Assembly (NCBI GenBank): GCA_002412885.1
Contig: DHVX01000086.1
Span: 1-64,000 of the forward strand
Reading direction: 5' to 3'
Length of the DNA: 64,000 nucleotides
Source: Bacteroidales bacterium UBA5197
GTDB taxonomy: Bacteria; Bacteroidota; Bacteroidia; Bacteroidales; Lentimicrobiaceae
Below the pieces are notes generated by a model. The model did not search any database. It was not told where the DNA came from and was given only the letters and a program-made list of their open reading frames with translations. Of the stretch, positions 34,901 to 44,200 are shown in pieces. How positions within the stretch are numbered: the stretch's first letter is position 1; each line of letters begins with the position of its first letter. A program made the translations under genes and the position numbers.

Positions 34901-36658
34901 TCCGGAAACATGATATACCTCTACGACAATACCACCGGTGCAGGCCGTCCGGTTTACGGAACCAGCATTGAAACTACGGGTATCGATTTTACCGCTATTG
35001 GGACTTATGCTTCATTCTATACTTCACAGGTTCAGGGAAACAATGGCTCATGGGGCGGAATCATTCCGAATCTTCTTCCTGATGGCATCCGCCGTATTGA
35101 AGAGCGCAGCAATGCCACCGGCGCATTGGTTGCTGTTCATACATCCGAAGACGGAGTATGGGGCATTTATGACACACGCAATCCATTCGGCGGCGATGTT
35201 GATATTCTGCTGATTGATCTGATGCCTTCCGGTCAACCTACATTGTCAGTTAGTCCTTCTGCACTTAACGGATTTACTTATGTTGAAGGAAACGGTCCTT
35301 CAGCAGTTCAGACTTATCTTTTAAGCGGAACTGATCTTGAAGGAAGCGGAAACATCAGCGTTACCGCACCTGCTGATTATGAGGTTTCATCTGATGGAAC
35401 AACATTTGCTGAAGCTCTGAGTCTGCCTTTCGCCGATGGAATCATTACCGGACAGCCTGTAACGGTTTCAGTTCGCCTGAAAGCCGATCTTGCAACCGGA
35501 GATTATAATGCGCAAACCATCGTCAACAGCGGTGGCGGTGCAACTGATAAAGTTGTAACCTGCAACGGAAGCGTTGTTGCTCCGGGACAACCAGAGCTAA
35601 CCAATGTTACCCTGCCTCTCTTTATTCAGGGGATAAACGGAACCAACAATACCCGCGTTCCTTTTGCATATCGCGCTACTTTAACCAATCTTGCTGCTGA
35701 AACAACTTACCGTTTCTACAACAAAATTGTACTTGAAGGCGATGCTCCTGACTACAATGGAGCAGGAAACTGCATTTTTGTAGCAGAAGACGGAACTTTC
35801 AGCCGCACCACAGGTACATCCTTGGGCACGCCTGGTGAATATGGTGAATTTACCACCAATGCCGATGGAACCTTTACAGGCTGGTTTCTCACAGAACCAA
35901 GTGGAAATGCCCGCTTTACCCCTGGAAACCAGATTTACATGCGTATTTCGCTGAACGACGGAAACGAAGGAACCACCGAAACCTTCCGTCTTACTACAGT
36001 GGATTTTGCAACTGTGTTGCAATTCGGTACTGAAGCCGAAGCAACTCATGGAACAGCCATTATGGGCATCAGCGAAGACAGTCCGAAGGACTTCGTTTAT
36101 CTGTATGATAACATTACCGGTACCGGTCGTCCATTATATGGAACACACATTGAAACTTCTGAAGTTGATTTCGCCAACATTACTTCATATGCGCCATTCT
36201 ACATCACCGATGTAGCTGCTGAAGATGGTTCATGGGGTGGAATTGTTCCGAATATGAACGATGCAGGTGTTCAGCGTGTGGAAGTTAGAAGCCTCACCGA
36301 TGGAAGTATTGTACATAGTTATAATGTACCAACCGGCGTATGGATTGTAACCGATACACGCAATCCGAACGGTGGATTGGACAATGTTCTTGTTCTTGAT
36401 CTGATTTCAATCGGAGTTAACAACCCCGAAACCATTGGTGCAAAAATTTACGCCGCCGGAAACGAACTCAGAATAGAAACTGTAAAATCATCTGAATACA
36501 GCTTTACACTGGTTAATCTTCAGGGACAGCAGGTAATTACACACAAACTGTCTGGAAGCAATAGCTATAATATTCCTTTGAATGTACCAACCGGTATTTA
36601 TCTTGTTAGATTATCCGGAGCTGAGGGAGTAACTGCAGCCAAGGTGTTTATCAGGTAA
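31904..36658 (+). CDS. Large T9SS surface protein with three module copies
   Basis: 1584 residues. Signal peptide at 1-32, a beta-jelly-roll-like N-terminal domain (about 33-245), a fibronectin-like domain (about 250-345, GTVASVVLNWGTVSGSL) and an Ig-like domain (about 348-440). Then three copies of the ~270-residue module also present in the upstream gene, starting at about 446, 837 and 1231. Copies 1-2 and 2-3 are joined by SLSGFTYV-GNGPS linker domains (about 721-832, 1113-1226). The chain ends in a T9SS sorting domain (VNLQGQQVI, then VPTGIYLVRL). Copies are similar along their length, consistent with internal duplication. The unit is conserved in form, not named by me. Confidence 0.82.
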   Translation: MKNFLKDLKTRIMTCSFLVAFIFLSVAQGFSQPLMVENFDYPIGSLLTANGWTAHSASGTTPIDVTNGLSFTGYLGSGIGGAANVDNTGEDVHTNFPEQTSGTVYAAFIIQTQSTNSAGYFLHLGQTTIGTTFFSRVWVNATGNQVGVGTAASVAITPETPTLLVLKLDIASKITSLYVFNSFPTSEPPTADATFTETAAFSNVGSIALRQYNAAQRIIVDGIRVATTWADAVTAAGGNLPPTITNIVQTPATGITPTTTVSVSANVTDSDGTVASVVLNWGTVSGSLTNPINMTLGSGSTYTTVSNIPAQADGTTVYYSITATDNGAATTTSPQQSYVVSAPATQLAFVNFPATGTQGNAVASFTVEARRGDNTVDPGYTGDITLSIATGTGTLGGTITRAAVAGVATFNDITFSAPGTFTLNANSTGLTQATSSSITISPAPAITSIILPQFINAAAPANNRIPFAFRASLGNLLPNATYRYINQMVISTDTPTAGGAGNPIFVGSDGTFYRSTGPSLSSAGNYGEFTTDASGNYTGWFLVETTTNTRFDAGNQVFVRITLNNGAGGTTATNRPTSADFTTAIGFGINPAATEGTAIRAISAATPKNFVFLYDNTGATGRPLTGTSIEVTGVDYTAISSYAAFYRENVSGVNGAWGGIVPNVNANGVRCIEERSLTTGSVVKTDVSADGIWGATNTVNPVGGTTDVLVIDLIAANAPVISVAPASLSGFTYVIGNGPSTAQTYNISAANLEGTGNVTVTAPADYEVSTNGATFAASLNLPFAAGIITGQPLTISVRLKAGLAVGNYNGQQIVHAGGTAPNAIVTCSGSVTYPVPVLAAETVPMYIQGLNGTNAKRVPFAFRATISNMMPNATYRYYNKVVIDTDTPTTDGAGNPIFASASGAFTRTSSTSMGTEGEYGEFTTNASGSYSGWFITEPTGNARFTPGNQIFMRIMLNNGENGTTVVSRLTTAASVGVINFGTVNQAGEGTGIRGISEAASGNMIYLYDNTTGAGRPVYGTSIETTGIDFTAIGTYASFYTSQVQGNNGSWGGIIPNLLPDGIRRIEERSNATGALVAVHTSEDGVWGIYDTRNPFGGDVDILLIDLMPSGQPTLSVSPSALNGFTYVEGNGPSAVQTYLLSGTDLEGSGNISVTAPADYEVSSDGTTFAEALSLPFADGIITGQPVTVSVRLKADLATGDYNAQTIVNSGGGATDKVVTCNGSVVAPGQPELTNVTLPLFIQGINGTNNTRVPFAYRATLTNLAAETTYRFYNKIVLEGDAPDYNGAGNCIFVAEDGTFSRTTGTSLGTPGEYGEFTTNADGTFTGWFLTEPSGNARFTPGNQIYMRISLNDGNEGTTETFRLTTVDFATVLQFGTEAEATHGTAIMGISEDSPKDFVYLYDNITGTGRPLYGTHIETSEVDFANITSYAPFYITDVAAEDGSWGGIVPNMNDAGVQRVEVRSLTDGSIVHSYNVPTGVWIVTDTRNPNGGLDNVLVLDLISIGVNNPETIGAKIYAAGNELRIETVKSSEYSFTLVNLQGQQVITHKLSGSNSYNIPLNVPTGIYLVRLSGAEGVTAAKVFIR

Positions 36659-36695
36659 GTTACTGAATGTCATATTTCATCTGATTTTCAGATAA

Positions 36696-36728
36696 AAAAA
36701 CAACCTGCTGAAATGCGGGTTGTTTTTT
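36696..36728. terminator. Bidirectional terminator between T9SS gene and kinase
   Basis: Stem AAAAACAACCTGC with GCGGGTTGTTTTT (one G-U pair) around a short loop, with A-rich and T-rich flanks. Serves the plus-strand T9SS gene and the minus-strand kinase operon. Confidence 0.85.
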
Positions 36729-36741
36729 TATTAGCAATAAT

Positions 36742-39700
36742 TTATTCCGGCTGCCTGTTGAGGTACTTAACAAGTAATTTATTGAGTTTTGCGGCCAGTA
36801 TAGGTTTCGACAGATGTTCATCGCAACCGGCTTCCCTGGCTTTTTCAATATCTTCGTTAAAAGCATAAGCTGATTGGGCAATAATGGGAAGCTCAGGTCT
36901 GATTTGCTTAATCAGTTTTGTTGCTTCAAGTCCATCCATCACCGGCATTTTAATGTCCATTAATATCAACGAGATCTGCTGGTGTTTTTTTACCAGATCA
37001 ACTGCTTCTTCACCATTGTATGCCCTTAAAGTAACCACACCAAACTTTTTCAGGGAAGTAAGCAACAAACGGTAGCTGGTATCATCATCCTCAGCAATGA
37101 GAATAACTTCACTTTCGCGTGGGGTTTCATCAGTAGAATCTGCAGCAGTATCAGCAGCAAGATCACCAACCGGCATAGTAAAATAGAAAGTTGTGCCTTT
37201 GTCTTTTTCTGACTCCATCCATATTTTTCCGCCCATTGCCAAAACCAGTCCTTCACTGATTGCAAGCCCCAGGCCAGCTCCCTCATAATTCCGTGTTGAC
37301 GATTGCTCTACCTGATAAAAACGGTCGAATATACGGCTTAAATGCTCATCTGAAATTCCTATACCTGTGTCTTTCACAAAAAACACAAGCGATTCTTTAT
37401 CAACCTTGTATCCAAATACGATTTCACCACTGTTGGTAAATTTGAGTGCATTATTCAACAGGTTATTCATAACCTGATAAAGACGAGTGGTATCAGCGGT
37501 TATGTCGGCAAATGCATTGGGCAAACCAAACTCATATCGCATATTCAGATTCCTTCGTGAAGCCTGACCCTGATAGAAGTTGTAAAGTTCAATAATGAAA
37601 TTGTTGACATTGAACTTTTCCGGTGCAAGGACCACCTGACCTGCTTCAATAATTGAAATATCGAGAATATTGCTTACAATTTCCATCAGGCGTTTTCCGC
37701 TATGCTGAATCGCATCATTATACTCTACGCGGTCTTCAGGTGTCGTCCAGTCTTGTATCAGTAATTCCGAAAATCCGAGTATACCATTAAGCGGAGTTCT
37801 GATTTCGTGCGAAATATTCTGAAGGAAGGCTGTTTTAAGTCGATCGCTCTCCTCTGCCTTTTCTTTGGCATTTTTCAGGTCTTCGATCATTTGCTTTTTA
37901 CCGGTAACATCTTCTCTTACAGCAATAAAATTCATGACATTCCCATTTGGATCAACCAAGGGCGAAATAATCATGCTTTCCCAATAAAGTGTTCCGTCTT
38001 TCCTGCGATTTCTCAGGTCGCCGTACCAGTTTTTTCCTGACTTGATTGTGTTCCACAAGTCAGCATAGAATGGTGCATCATGATATCCCGATTTAACGAT
38101 ACTGGGATTTTTACCGATTACCTCTTCCAAACTATATCCCGACATTTCGCAGAACTTAGGATTCACATATTGTATTGTTCCGTTATTGGCAGTAATCATA
38201 ATCCCGATTGGGTTCTGTTCAACTGCACTTGACAATTTCAGGTTGGTCTCTTCAGCTTCTTTGCTGACTATATAGTTTCCGAGTTCATGTGCCGCAAGTT
38301 CCATGATGTACTGTGAATCATCATTGTAGGCAAATTCATTTTCGTAATTTTGAACTGCAATCAAACCTATGGCCTTTTTCCCCTTAAAAACAGGAGCTCC
38401 CAGCCATATTTCAGACTGTTCGCCTATGATATCAATTTCTCCCTTGCTTGCCAATTCAGTAATCTGTTTTTTAGTAAACCCGAGCGACTTCCCCTGTTTA
38501 ACAACCCTACCCGACAAAGACCGATCAGCCCGCCATTGTGGAATGGAAATTTTTTCGTCCATTTCGAAGGGAGAATGCATCAATCCTGTTTTTTCATTGA
38601 TAAAGGCTATATAAAAATTGCTGGTATCTATCAATGCTGACAGTTCTTTACGAACAGCCTCATATAATTCCTGAAGTCCGGAAGCATTCAGCGCGGCAGT
38701 GGCAATATTGTATTGCAGCTTCTGCAACGATTCTTTATACTTCCTTTCAGAAATATCGTGAGCAATCATGAGCACGGCCGGTTTGCCATCGTAGTTAATC
38801 ATATTCAGGGTCATTTCAACCGAAACACGTTTCCCTGAACGATGTACAAGCCTGGTTTCGAAGGAGAGATTTTTGCCGGATTCCAAAGCTTTCTTTCGCT
38901 CATAAATTATTTTGTTTGATAGACCTTCTTCCAAATTGCTGAGAGGAATGTTTTGCATCACGATTTTAGAATAGCCAAGCATTTCAGCTCCTGCATCATT
39001 TACTTCAAGCAAATGAACCAATTTACCATTTCCTTTGAGACCAATTACAGCTAAAGCATCTCTGTTGGCATCAAAAAGTTTGCGGTAACTTTTCTCACTC
39101 CTGATAATTGCTTCCTGCGATTTCTTGCGCTCACTGATGTCGCGGATAGCACTGATTGAAAACCACGAATTTTCGATTTTCATTGATGAAAGTGCCATTT
39201 CAACAGGAATAGTAACTCCATCTTTCCTGATTGCTTCAAGTTCCTGCATAACTCCAACGGCCTTTCCTTCAATAGTTTTAGAAAATGAGGCAAATCCTTT
39301 TGCGTATTCTTCGCGATACTTTTCAGGAACAATCAAGGTATGCAACTCTTTTCCTTCAACCTCGCTGAAAGAATAGCCAAACATTCTTTCGGCAGATAAA
39401 TTCCAGATAACAACTTTTGCATTCTCGTCTATTATAATCATGGCATCCTGAGCAGAATCGACAACTTTTCTGAGCCTTTCCTCCCTTTCTTTAAGGGATT
39501 CTTCTGCTTTTTTACGCCGGAGAGTGACTGAAGAAATATAAGAAAAGGATTTCAGAAGCTCCGGATCAGGTGACTTTTGACCATCACTAAAGCCAAGTAA
39601 CACTGTGCCATAAAGTTCATCAGCCAGATGCAATGAAATTGCAGCCAGATGGCAAATGCCTGTCAGTTCACTGAATTGAGTTCCTTGTTCTTCTGAAAGT

Positions 39701-41193
39701 TTGCCATTTGTTAATTCACTGAGAGAAGTATTGATTGTAACAGATTGAGTAAGCAACTGCTTCACCACATCAACATCTGCCGGGAAAAATAAGAAAGTAC
39801 CATCATTGATGATGCCTGACACAAGTTCGTCTAAATTTTCGATATCCGTTGAAACATAATCCAGAACCAACGCATTTTCCTCTTTGTTGTATGTTGAGAA
39901 AGAGGCAAACACAGATCCGGAGTAATTCTTAATTTCATCAACCATACGTTTCCCTAAATCTGTATCGCTGCCAACAGATGAAAGACTAAGGGCATATTCC
40001 GACAAAAATTGAAGATCTTTATTTTTCTCAATCAGGTTATTCTCAATTGCTTTTCTATCGGTAATATCGGTCATTGAACCAATAATTCCGGCAACAGAAC
40101 CATCGGCGTTGGGGTAGGTTGCTTTACGGAAAAGCATTTCTCTGATGCCTCCCGTTTTCTCAACTACCGGTGATTCAAATGACTGAATCCCGCCCGTTTC
40201 CAGCAGACGCAGGTCTGCATCAAAATAAACATCAGCATATCTTTTATTCTGAATATCAAAAACTGATTCCCCGATTATTTCTTCATTGCTTTTACCCATA
40301 AGCTCTGAAAATGCAGTATTGCAACCCTGATAAAAGCCTTTGGTATCCTTATAATAGACCGGCAGTGGAATTGCATCAATCAGGCGCTGCTGAAAATCAG
40401 ATTGTTTTCTGATTTCCTGCTCATTCTTTTTTCGTTCAGTTATATCAGCTGCAATACTCAAAATTCCGGTTGATCCATCGCTGAGCGTAATTGCTGATTC
40501 AGAAAGTTCGATTATCAATTCCGTTCCGTCTTTTCGGACATTTACCACTTCGTGCTTCAGGATCTCACCTGAAAGAATACGCTTACGGTTTTCGATTATT
40601 GATTCTGCTATCTGAGATCCGGCCAGAAAATCAATATTCTTCCCCAATAATTCCGAAGAACTATATCCGGAGATAGTGCAATAAGTTTCATTTACGTTAA
40701 CGATATTACTTTCAGCATCATGAACTACAATGCCAACGGGCGAAAGCTCAAAAAGAGACCTGTACCTTTTTTCGCTTTCAATCAGATCGGCTTGCGCTTT
40801 GCGATAGTCTAACTTTCGTTGCCGCTCCTCAAGTGCGTGAATGATAGCAGAACCTAGTCTTTTGATGCTTTGTTTGATCACATAATTAACGGCTCCGGCT
40901 TGTATGCATTCAACAGCAGTATCTTCGTTAATTGAACCAGTTACCATGATAACCGGAACATCGGGCGCATTTTCAATTGCCAACCGGAGTGCCGACAAAC
41001 CATCAAAATCCGGCATTGTGTAGTCAGAAAGAATGATATGAGGTTTAAAATGAATGAGTGCATTTAAAAAATCTTCTTCGCGCTCAACAACCTCAAACTC
41101 ACATTTGCCAAGCACCTTACGTGCTTCTCTCATGTTGAGTTCGGCATCTGCCGGCATATCCTCCACTATCAGTATTTTTATGTTTTCCTCCAT
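36742..41193 (-). CDS. Hybrid multi-PAS/GAF histidine kinase with two receiver domains
   Basis: 1483 residues, no membrane helix or signal peptide, so soluble. Order: receiver 1 (about 5-125; Asp57, Thr85, Lys107), PAS (about 140-255), PAS (265-385), GAF (400-560), PAS (565-695), PAS (700-820), GAF (830-985), PAS (990-1110), HisKA with phospho-His1129 in NISHEIRTPLNG, HATPase (about 1235-1345; GIGISDEHL, then GAGLGLAIS), and receiver 2 (about 1362-1478; Asp1413). A receiver at both ends means the protein both receives a phosphoryl group at its N-terminus and relays at its C-terminus. It lies 11 bases after the second kinase. No output regulator is encoded nearby. Confidence 0.93.
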   Translation of the reverse strand: MEENIKILIVEDMPADAELNMREARKVLGKCEFEVVEREEDFLNALIHFKPHIILSDYTMPDFDGLSALRLAIENAPDVPVIMVTGSINEDTAVECIQAGAVNYVIKQSIKRLGSAIIHALEERQRKLDYRKAQADLIESEKRYRSLFELSPVGIVVHDAESNIVNVNETYCTISGYSSSELLGKNIDFLAGSQIAESIIENRKRILSGEILKHEVVNVRKDGTELIIELSESAITLSDGSTGILSIAADITERKKNEQEIRKQSDFQQRLIDAIPLPVYYKDTKGFYQGCNTAFSELMGKSNEEIIGESVFDIQNKRYADVYFDADLRLLETGGIQSFESPVVEKTGGIREMLFRKATYPNADGSVAGIIGSMTDITDRKAIENNLIEKNKDLQFLSEYALSLSSVGSDTDLGKRMVDEIKNYSGSVFASFSTYNKEENALVLDYVSTDIENLDELVSGIINDGTFLFFPADVDVVKQLLTQSVTINTSLSELTNGKLSEEQGTQFSELTGICHLAAISLHLADELYGTVLLGFSDGQKSPDPELLKSFSYISSVTLRRKKAEESLKEREERLRKVVDSAQDAMIIIDENAKVVIWNLSAERMFGYSFSEVEGKELHTLIVPEKYREEYAKGFASFSKTIEGKAVGVMQELEAIRKDGVTIPVEMALSSMKIENSWFSISAIRDISERKKSQEAIIRSEKSYRKLFDANRDALAVIGLKGNGKLVHLLEVNDAGAEMLGYSKIVMQNIPLSNLEEGLSNKIIYERKKALESGKNLSFETRLVHRSGKRVSVEMTLNMINYDGKPAVLMIAHDISERKYKESLQKLQYNIATAALNASGLQELYEAVRKELSALIDTSNFYIAFINEKTGLMHSPFEMDEKISIPQWRADRSLSGRVVKQGKSLGFTKKQITELASKGEIDIIGEQSEIWLGAPVFKGKKAIGLIAVQNYENEFAYNDDSQYIMELAAHELGNYIVSKEAEETNLKLSSAVEQNPIGIMITANNGTIQYVNPKFCEMSGYSLEEVIGKNPSIVKSGYHDAPFYADLWNTIKSGKNWYGDLRNRRKDGTLYWESMIISPLVDPNGNVMNFIAVREDVTGKKQMIEDLKNAKEKAEESDRLKTAFLQNISHEIRTPLNGILGFSELLIQDWTTPEDRVEYNDAIQHSGKRLMEIVSNILDISIIEAGQVVLAPEKFNVNNFIIELYNFYQGQASRRNLNMRYEFGLPNAFADITADTTRLYQVMNNLLNNALKFTNSGEIVFGYKVDKESLVFFVKDTGIGISDEHLSRIFDRFYQVEQSSTRNYEGAGLGLAISEGLVLAMGGKIWMESEKDKGTTFYFTMPVGDLAADTAADSTDETPRESEVILIAEDDDTSYRLLLTSLKKFGVVTLRAYNGEEAVDLVKKHQQISLILMDIKMPVMDGLEATKLIKQIRPELPIIAQSAYAFNEDIEKAREAGCDEHLSKPILAAKLNKLLVKYLNRQPE

Positions 41194-41204
41194 TGGGCAG
41201 ACGA

Positions 41205-44200
41205 TTATTGTTTGTCAACATTTTGATTTTCACAAGGTAATTTAAATACAAAGTCAGCGCCGACGTTTATTTTGGCTGTTGCATTTATTTCGCCTCCATG
41301 CCTCTGAATAATTCTTTTTACTATCGCCAGTCCGGCTCCGGTACCATCAAAATCTCTGAGATTATGCAACCTTTGAAATACTCCGAAAAGCTTATCGGCA
41401 TATTTCATATTAAACCCTACACCGTTATCGCTGATATGATAAAAGCAATAATTTCCCTCTGACCAGCCTTTAATGGTAATGGTCGGACTATCCTTTCGGG
41501 AGGTAAATTTTACTGCATTTGAAATCAGGTTTATCCACACCTGTTTAATCAGCGCATAATCAGCCTCAACAAAAGGCAGAGATCCACAATAGAATGAGAT
41601 GCTATTGCGTTGAACCTGATCAGTAACATCCAGAAAAACTGCATTAGCCATTTTTTGCATGTCTATCCTTGAATAACTCAATTCACTCCGACCTGTCCTG
41701 GAAAATGTGAGAAGATCATCAATGAGTTGACCCATTCTTACTGCATTCTCCTGAATAACATTGCAAACTTTTTTGCCTTCGCTTCCAATGTTTTCGCTGA
41801 AATCTTCCATCAATATCCGGGTGAAACCATCAACAGCTCTAAGCGGAGCCCGCAAATCGTGCGAAACACTGTAAGCAAAAGCTTCCAGTTCTTTATTGGC
41901 TGCAACCAAAGCCGAAGTGCGTTCTTCTATACGTTTTTCGAGTGTGGCATTTAAACTTCTGATTTCATTTTCTGTTTTTTTACGATAAGTGATGTCGGTG
42001 ATAATTTCGCCAAGTAAGGGATCAGCACCCGGAATACTGATTCTGAATTTCTGAATATAACAAAGAACTTCGTTGCCGTTTCTGTCTGTCCATATGTCTT
42101 CGAATGCAATATAGCCAGATTTCATGGCTTCCTTGTCTTTCATCTTTATAAACTCAGCTTCAATTTCGGGGAAAGACTCAGCAGGAGTTTTTCCATGCCA
42201 GTTTTCGTAAGGAAAAAGAAGCCGGAAATTATGATTTGCATAAAAAGGTCTGAAATTTCTGTCCTTGATCATTATCATGGAAGGCACATAGTTCATAAAT
42301 GAGGAAAGCCTTGCTTCACTTTGTTTCAGCGCTTCATCGGCTCTTAACCGCTCGGTAATGTCCTGAACCAGACCAGTCAAAGAGAATGGGCTTCCGTTTT
42401 CATAAAGATTTAAATCGGCACGTACATGAAACGAACGAATGGCTCCATCCTTCCTTCGTATCCTGAAAACTATATCAAAATCAGTATTGGAGTTCAGTGC
42501 ATCTATGAAATGATTTTGAACAGCAGGAATATCATCTTCAACAATGAAAGATCGAACTGTTTCCAGCGCGTTTTTAAAAGGGCTCATTTCACCCGAGACA
42601 CCCAAAAGCGCATATAAGTTATCAGACAAAACACCGCTATTGTCAGAAAAAATATATTCAAAACTACCCAAAGCAGCGAGTTTTTGAGCCTTCTTAAATA
42701 TCTGCTCCCGGTGTTTCAATGTGTTCTCTGCGTTTTTTCTCTCGGTTATGTCTATGTTAAATCCAACAATTCCATCAATACTTTTCTGGTTGCGGATAGG
42801 GGCAATTATTTGCTGAAACGTTCTTTTTTCTCCATCAACTTCATAAATACATTCATCATTAATCAATTCGCCGGCCAACACTCTCAGGTTGTTGTTTTTC
42901 CATTGCGAAACAGCTTCTTCCGGAGATTTATAATCTTCGGGTTTCCGGCCTAAAATGCTCCCAAAGTGATTGAAAGCATTCTGATTTTCAAGAATTCCCA
43001 CTTGATTAACATCCCGCGCCCAGATTTCGAAAGGAGCATTTTCAATAACAGCACGTAGTATTGCCCTTTGCTCTTCTGCTGTTTCCTTGGCTTTGATAGC
43101 CTTGATTTCGGCCAGCTTTAAATTCGTAATATCTGAAAAAGTTGTCAACACCCGATAGGGTGTTTCGCCATCAGGCATGAAAAGCGGTTTTGTACTTACT
43201 TTTATCATGAAGGTTTCCTTCTTGCCATTTATAACTTGCAAGATATTATTGTGTAATGGCTTTCCTGTTTTTAAGGTTATTAATGAAGGGTACTCATCTG
43301 CCTTTAATAATGTCCCATGCTCATTTAAAATACTTTGACCCATGTTTTGCACATACCGGCCAATGGCTTCTGTAGAAGGCAAGGCAAAAACCCGCTCTGC
43401 GGCTGAATTCCATGTTAGAATCCGACCATCGTTTGCCACCAGAATTATTCCCTCCGAGGTGGCTGAAATCACCTGCTTGTTTAGTTGCTGACTTTCAAGA
43501 AGTGCAGCTTTTGAAAGATGTTCTTCGGTGATATCGTAATTAACGCCTATCATTTTCCAGGCATGGCCCTCATTGTCGCGGATTACTTTGCCTGTTGCCC
43601 TGATATATTTTTCAATGTTATCCGCACTTATTATCCTGAATTCACTATCATACCTATATTTTCCATCCAATACCTGTTGAAGCACGTCTTCTAATCTGTT
43701 CCGGTCATCAGGGTGAATAAATCCGAGCCATTGTTCAAAAGTCAAACCAGTTTCGTGTTGGTCAAGCCCGTACAAACTCAGCATTTGTTTATCCCAAACG
43801 AGCGTATTTTGACTGATATCCCATTCCCAAACACCCACACCAGCAGTTTCTGCAGCCAGATCGATGCGGTCGAGCAGAAGCTTCATCTGCTCCTGTATTC
43901 TTTTTCTTTCAGTAATATCCTTGATAAAAGAGAGCAGATGCGGCTCTCCACCAATATCAATTACACTGAATGATACCAGTCCGGTTATGGTTCTGTTACC
44001 TTTAAGGTTAAATTCCAATTCTACATTTTTTGCGCACTTGTTTTCACCAAGCATTTCCATAAGTCTGCTTCTGTCGTCAGGGTTTGGCCAGAAATTCAGA
44101 TCATGGGAAGTTTTTCCGATAATTTCTTCACGGGAATAACCTGAAAGATTAACAAACTGCTCATTTACATCGATATATTTGCCGTCTTTGTACCTTGAAA

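Noticed and set aside
34551..35213. Open frames in +1/+2 over the 1584-residue T9SS gene
   Set aside because: Shadow frames caused by repeated low-complexity codon patterns in the module; no independent start or protein features.
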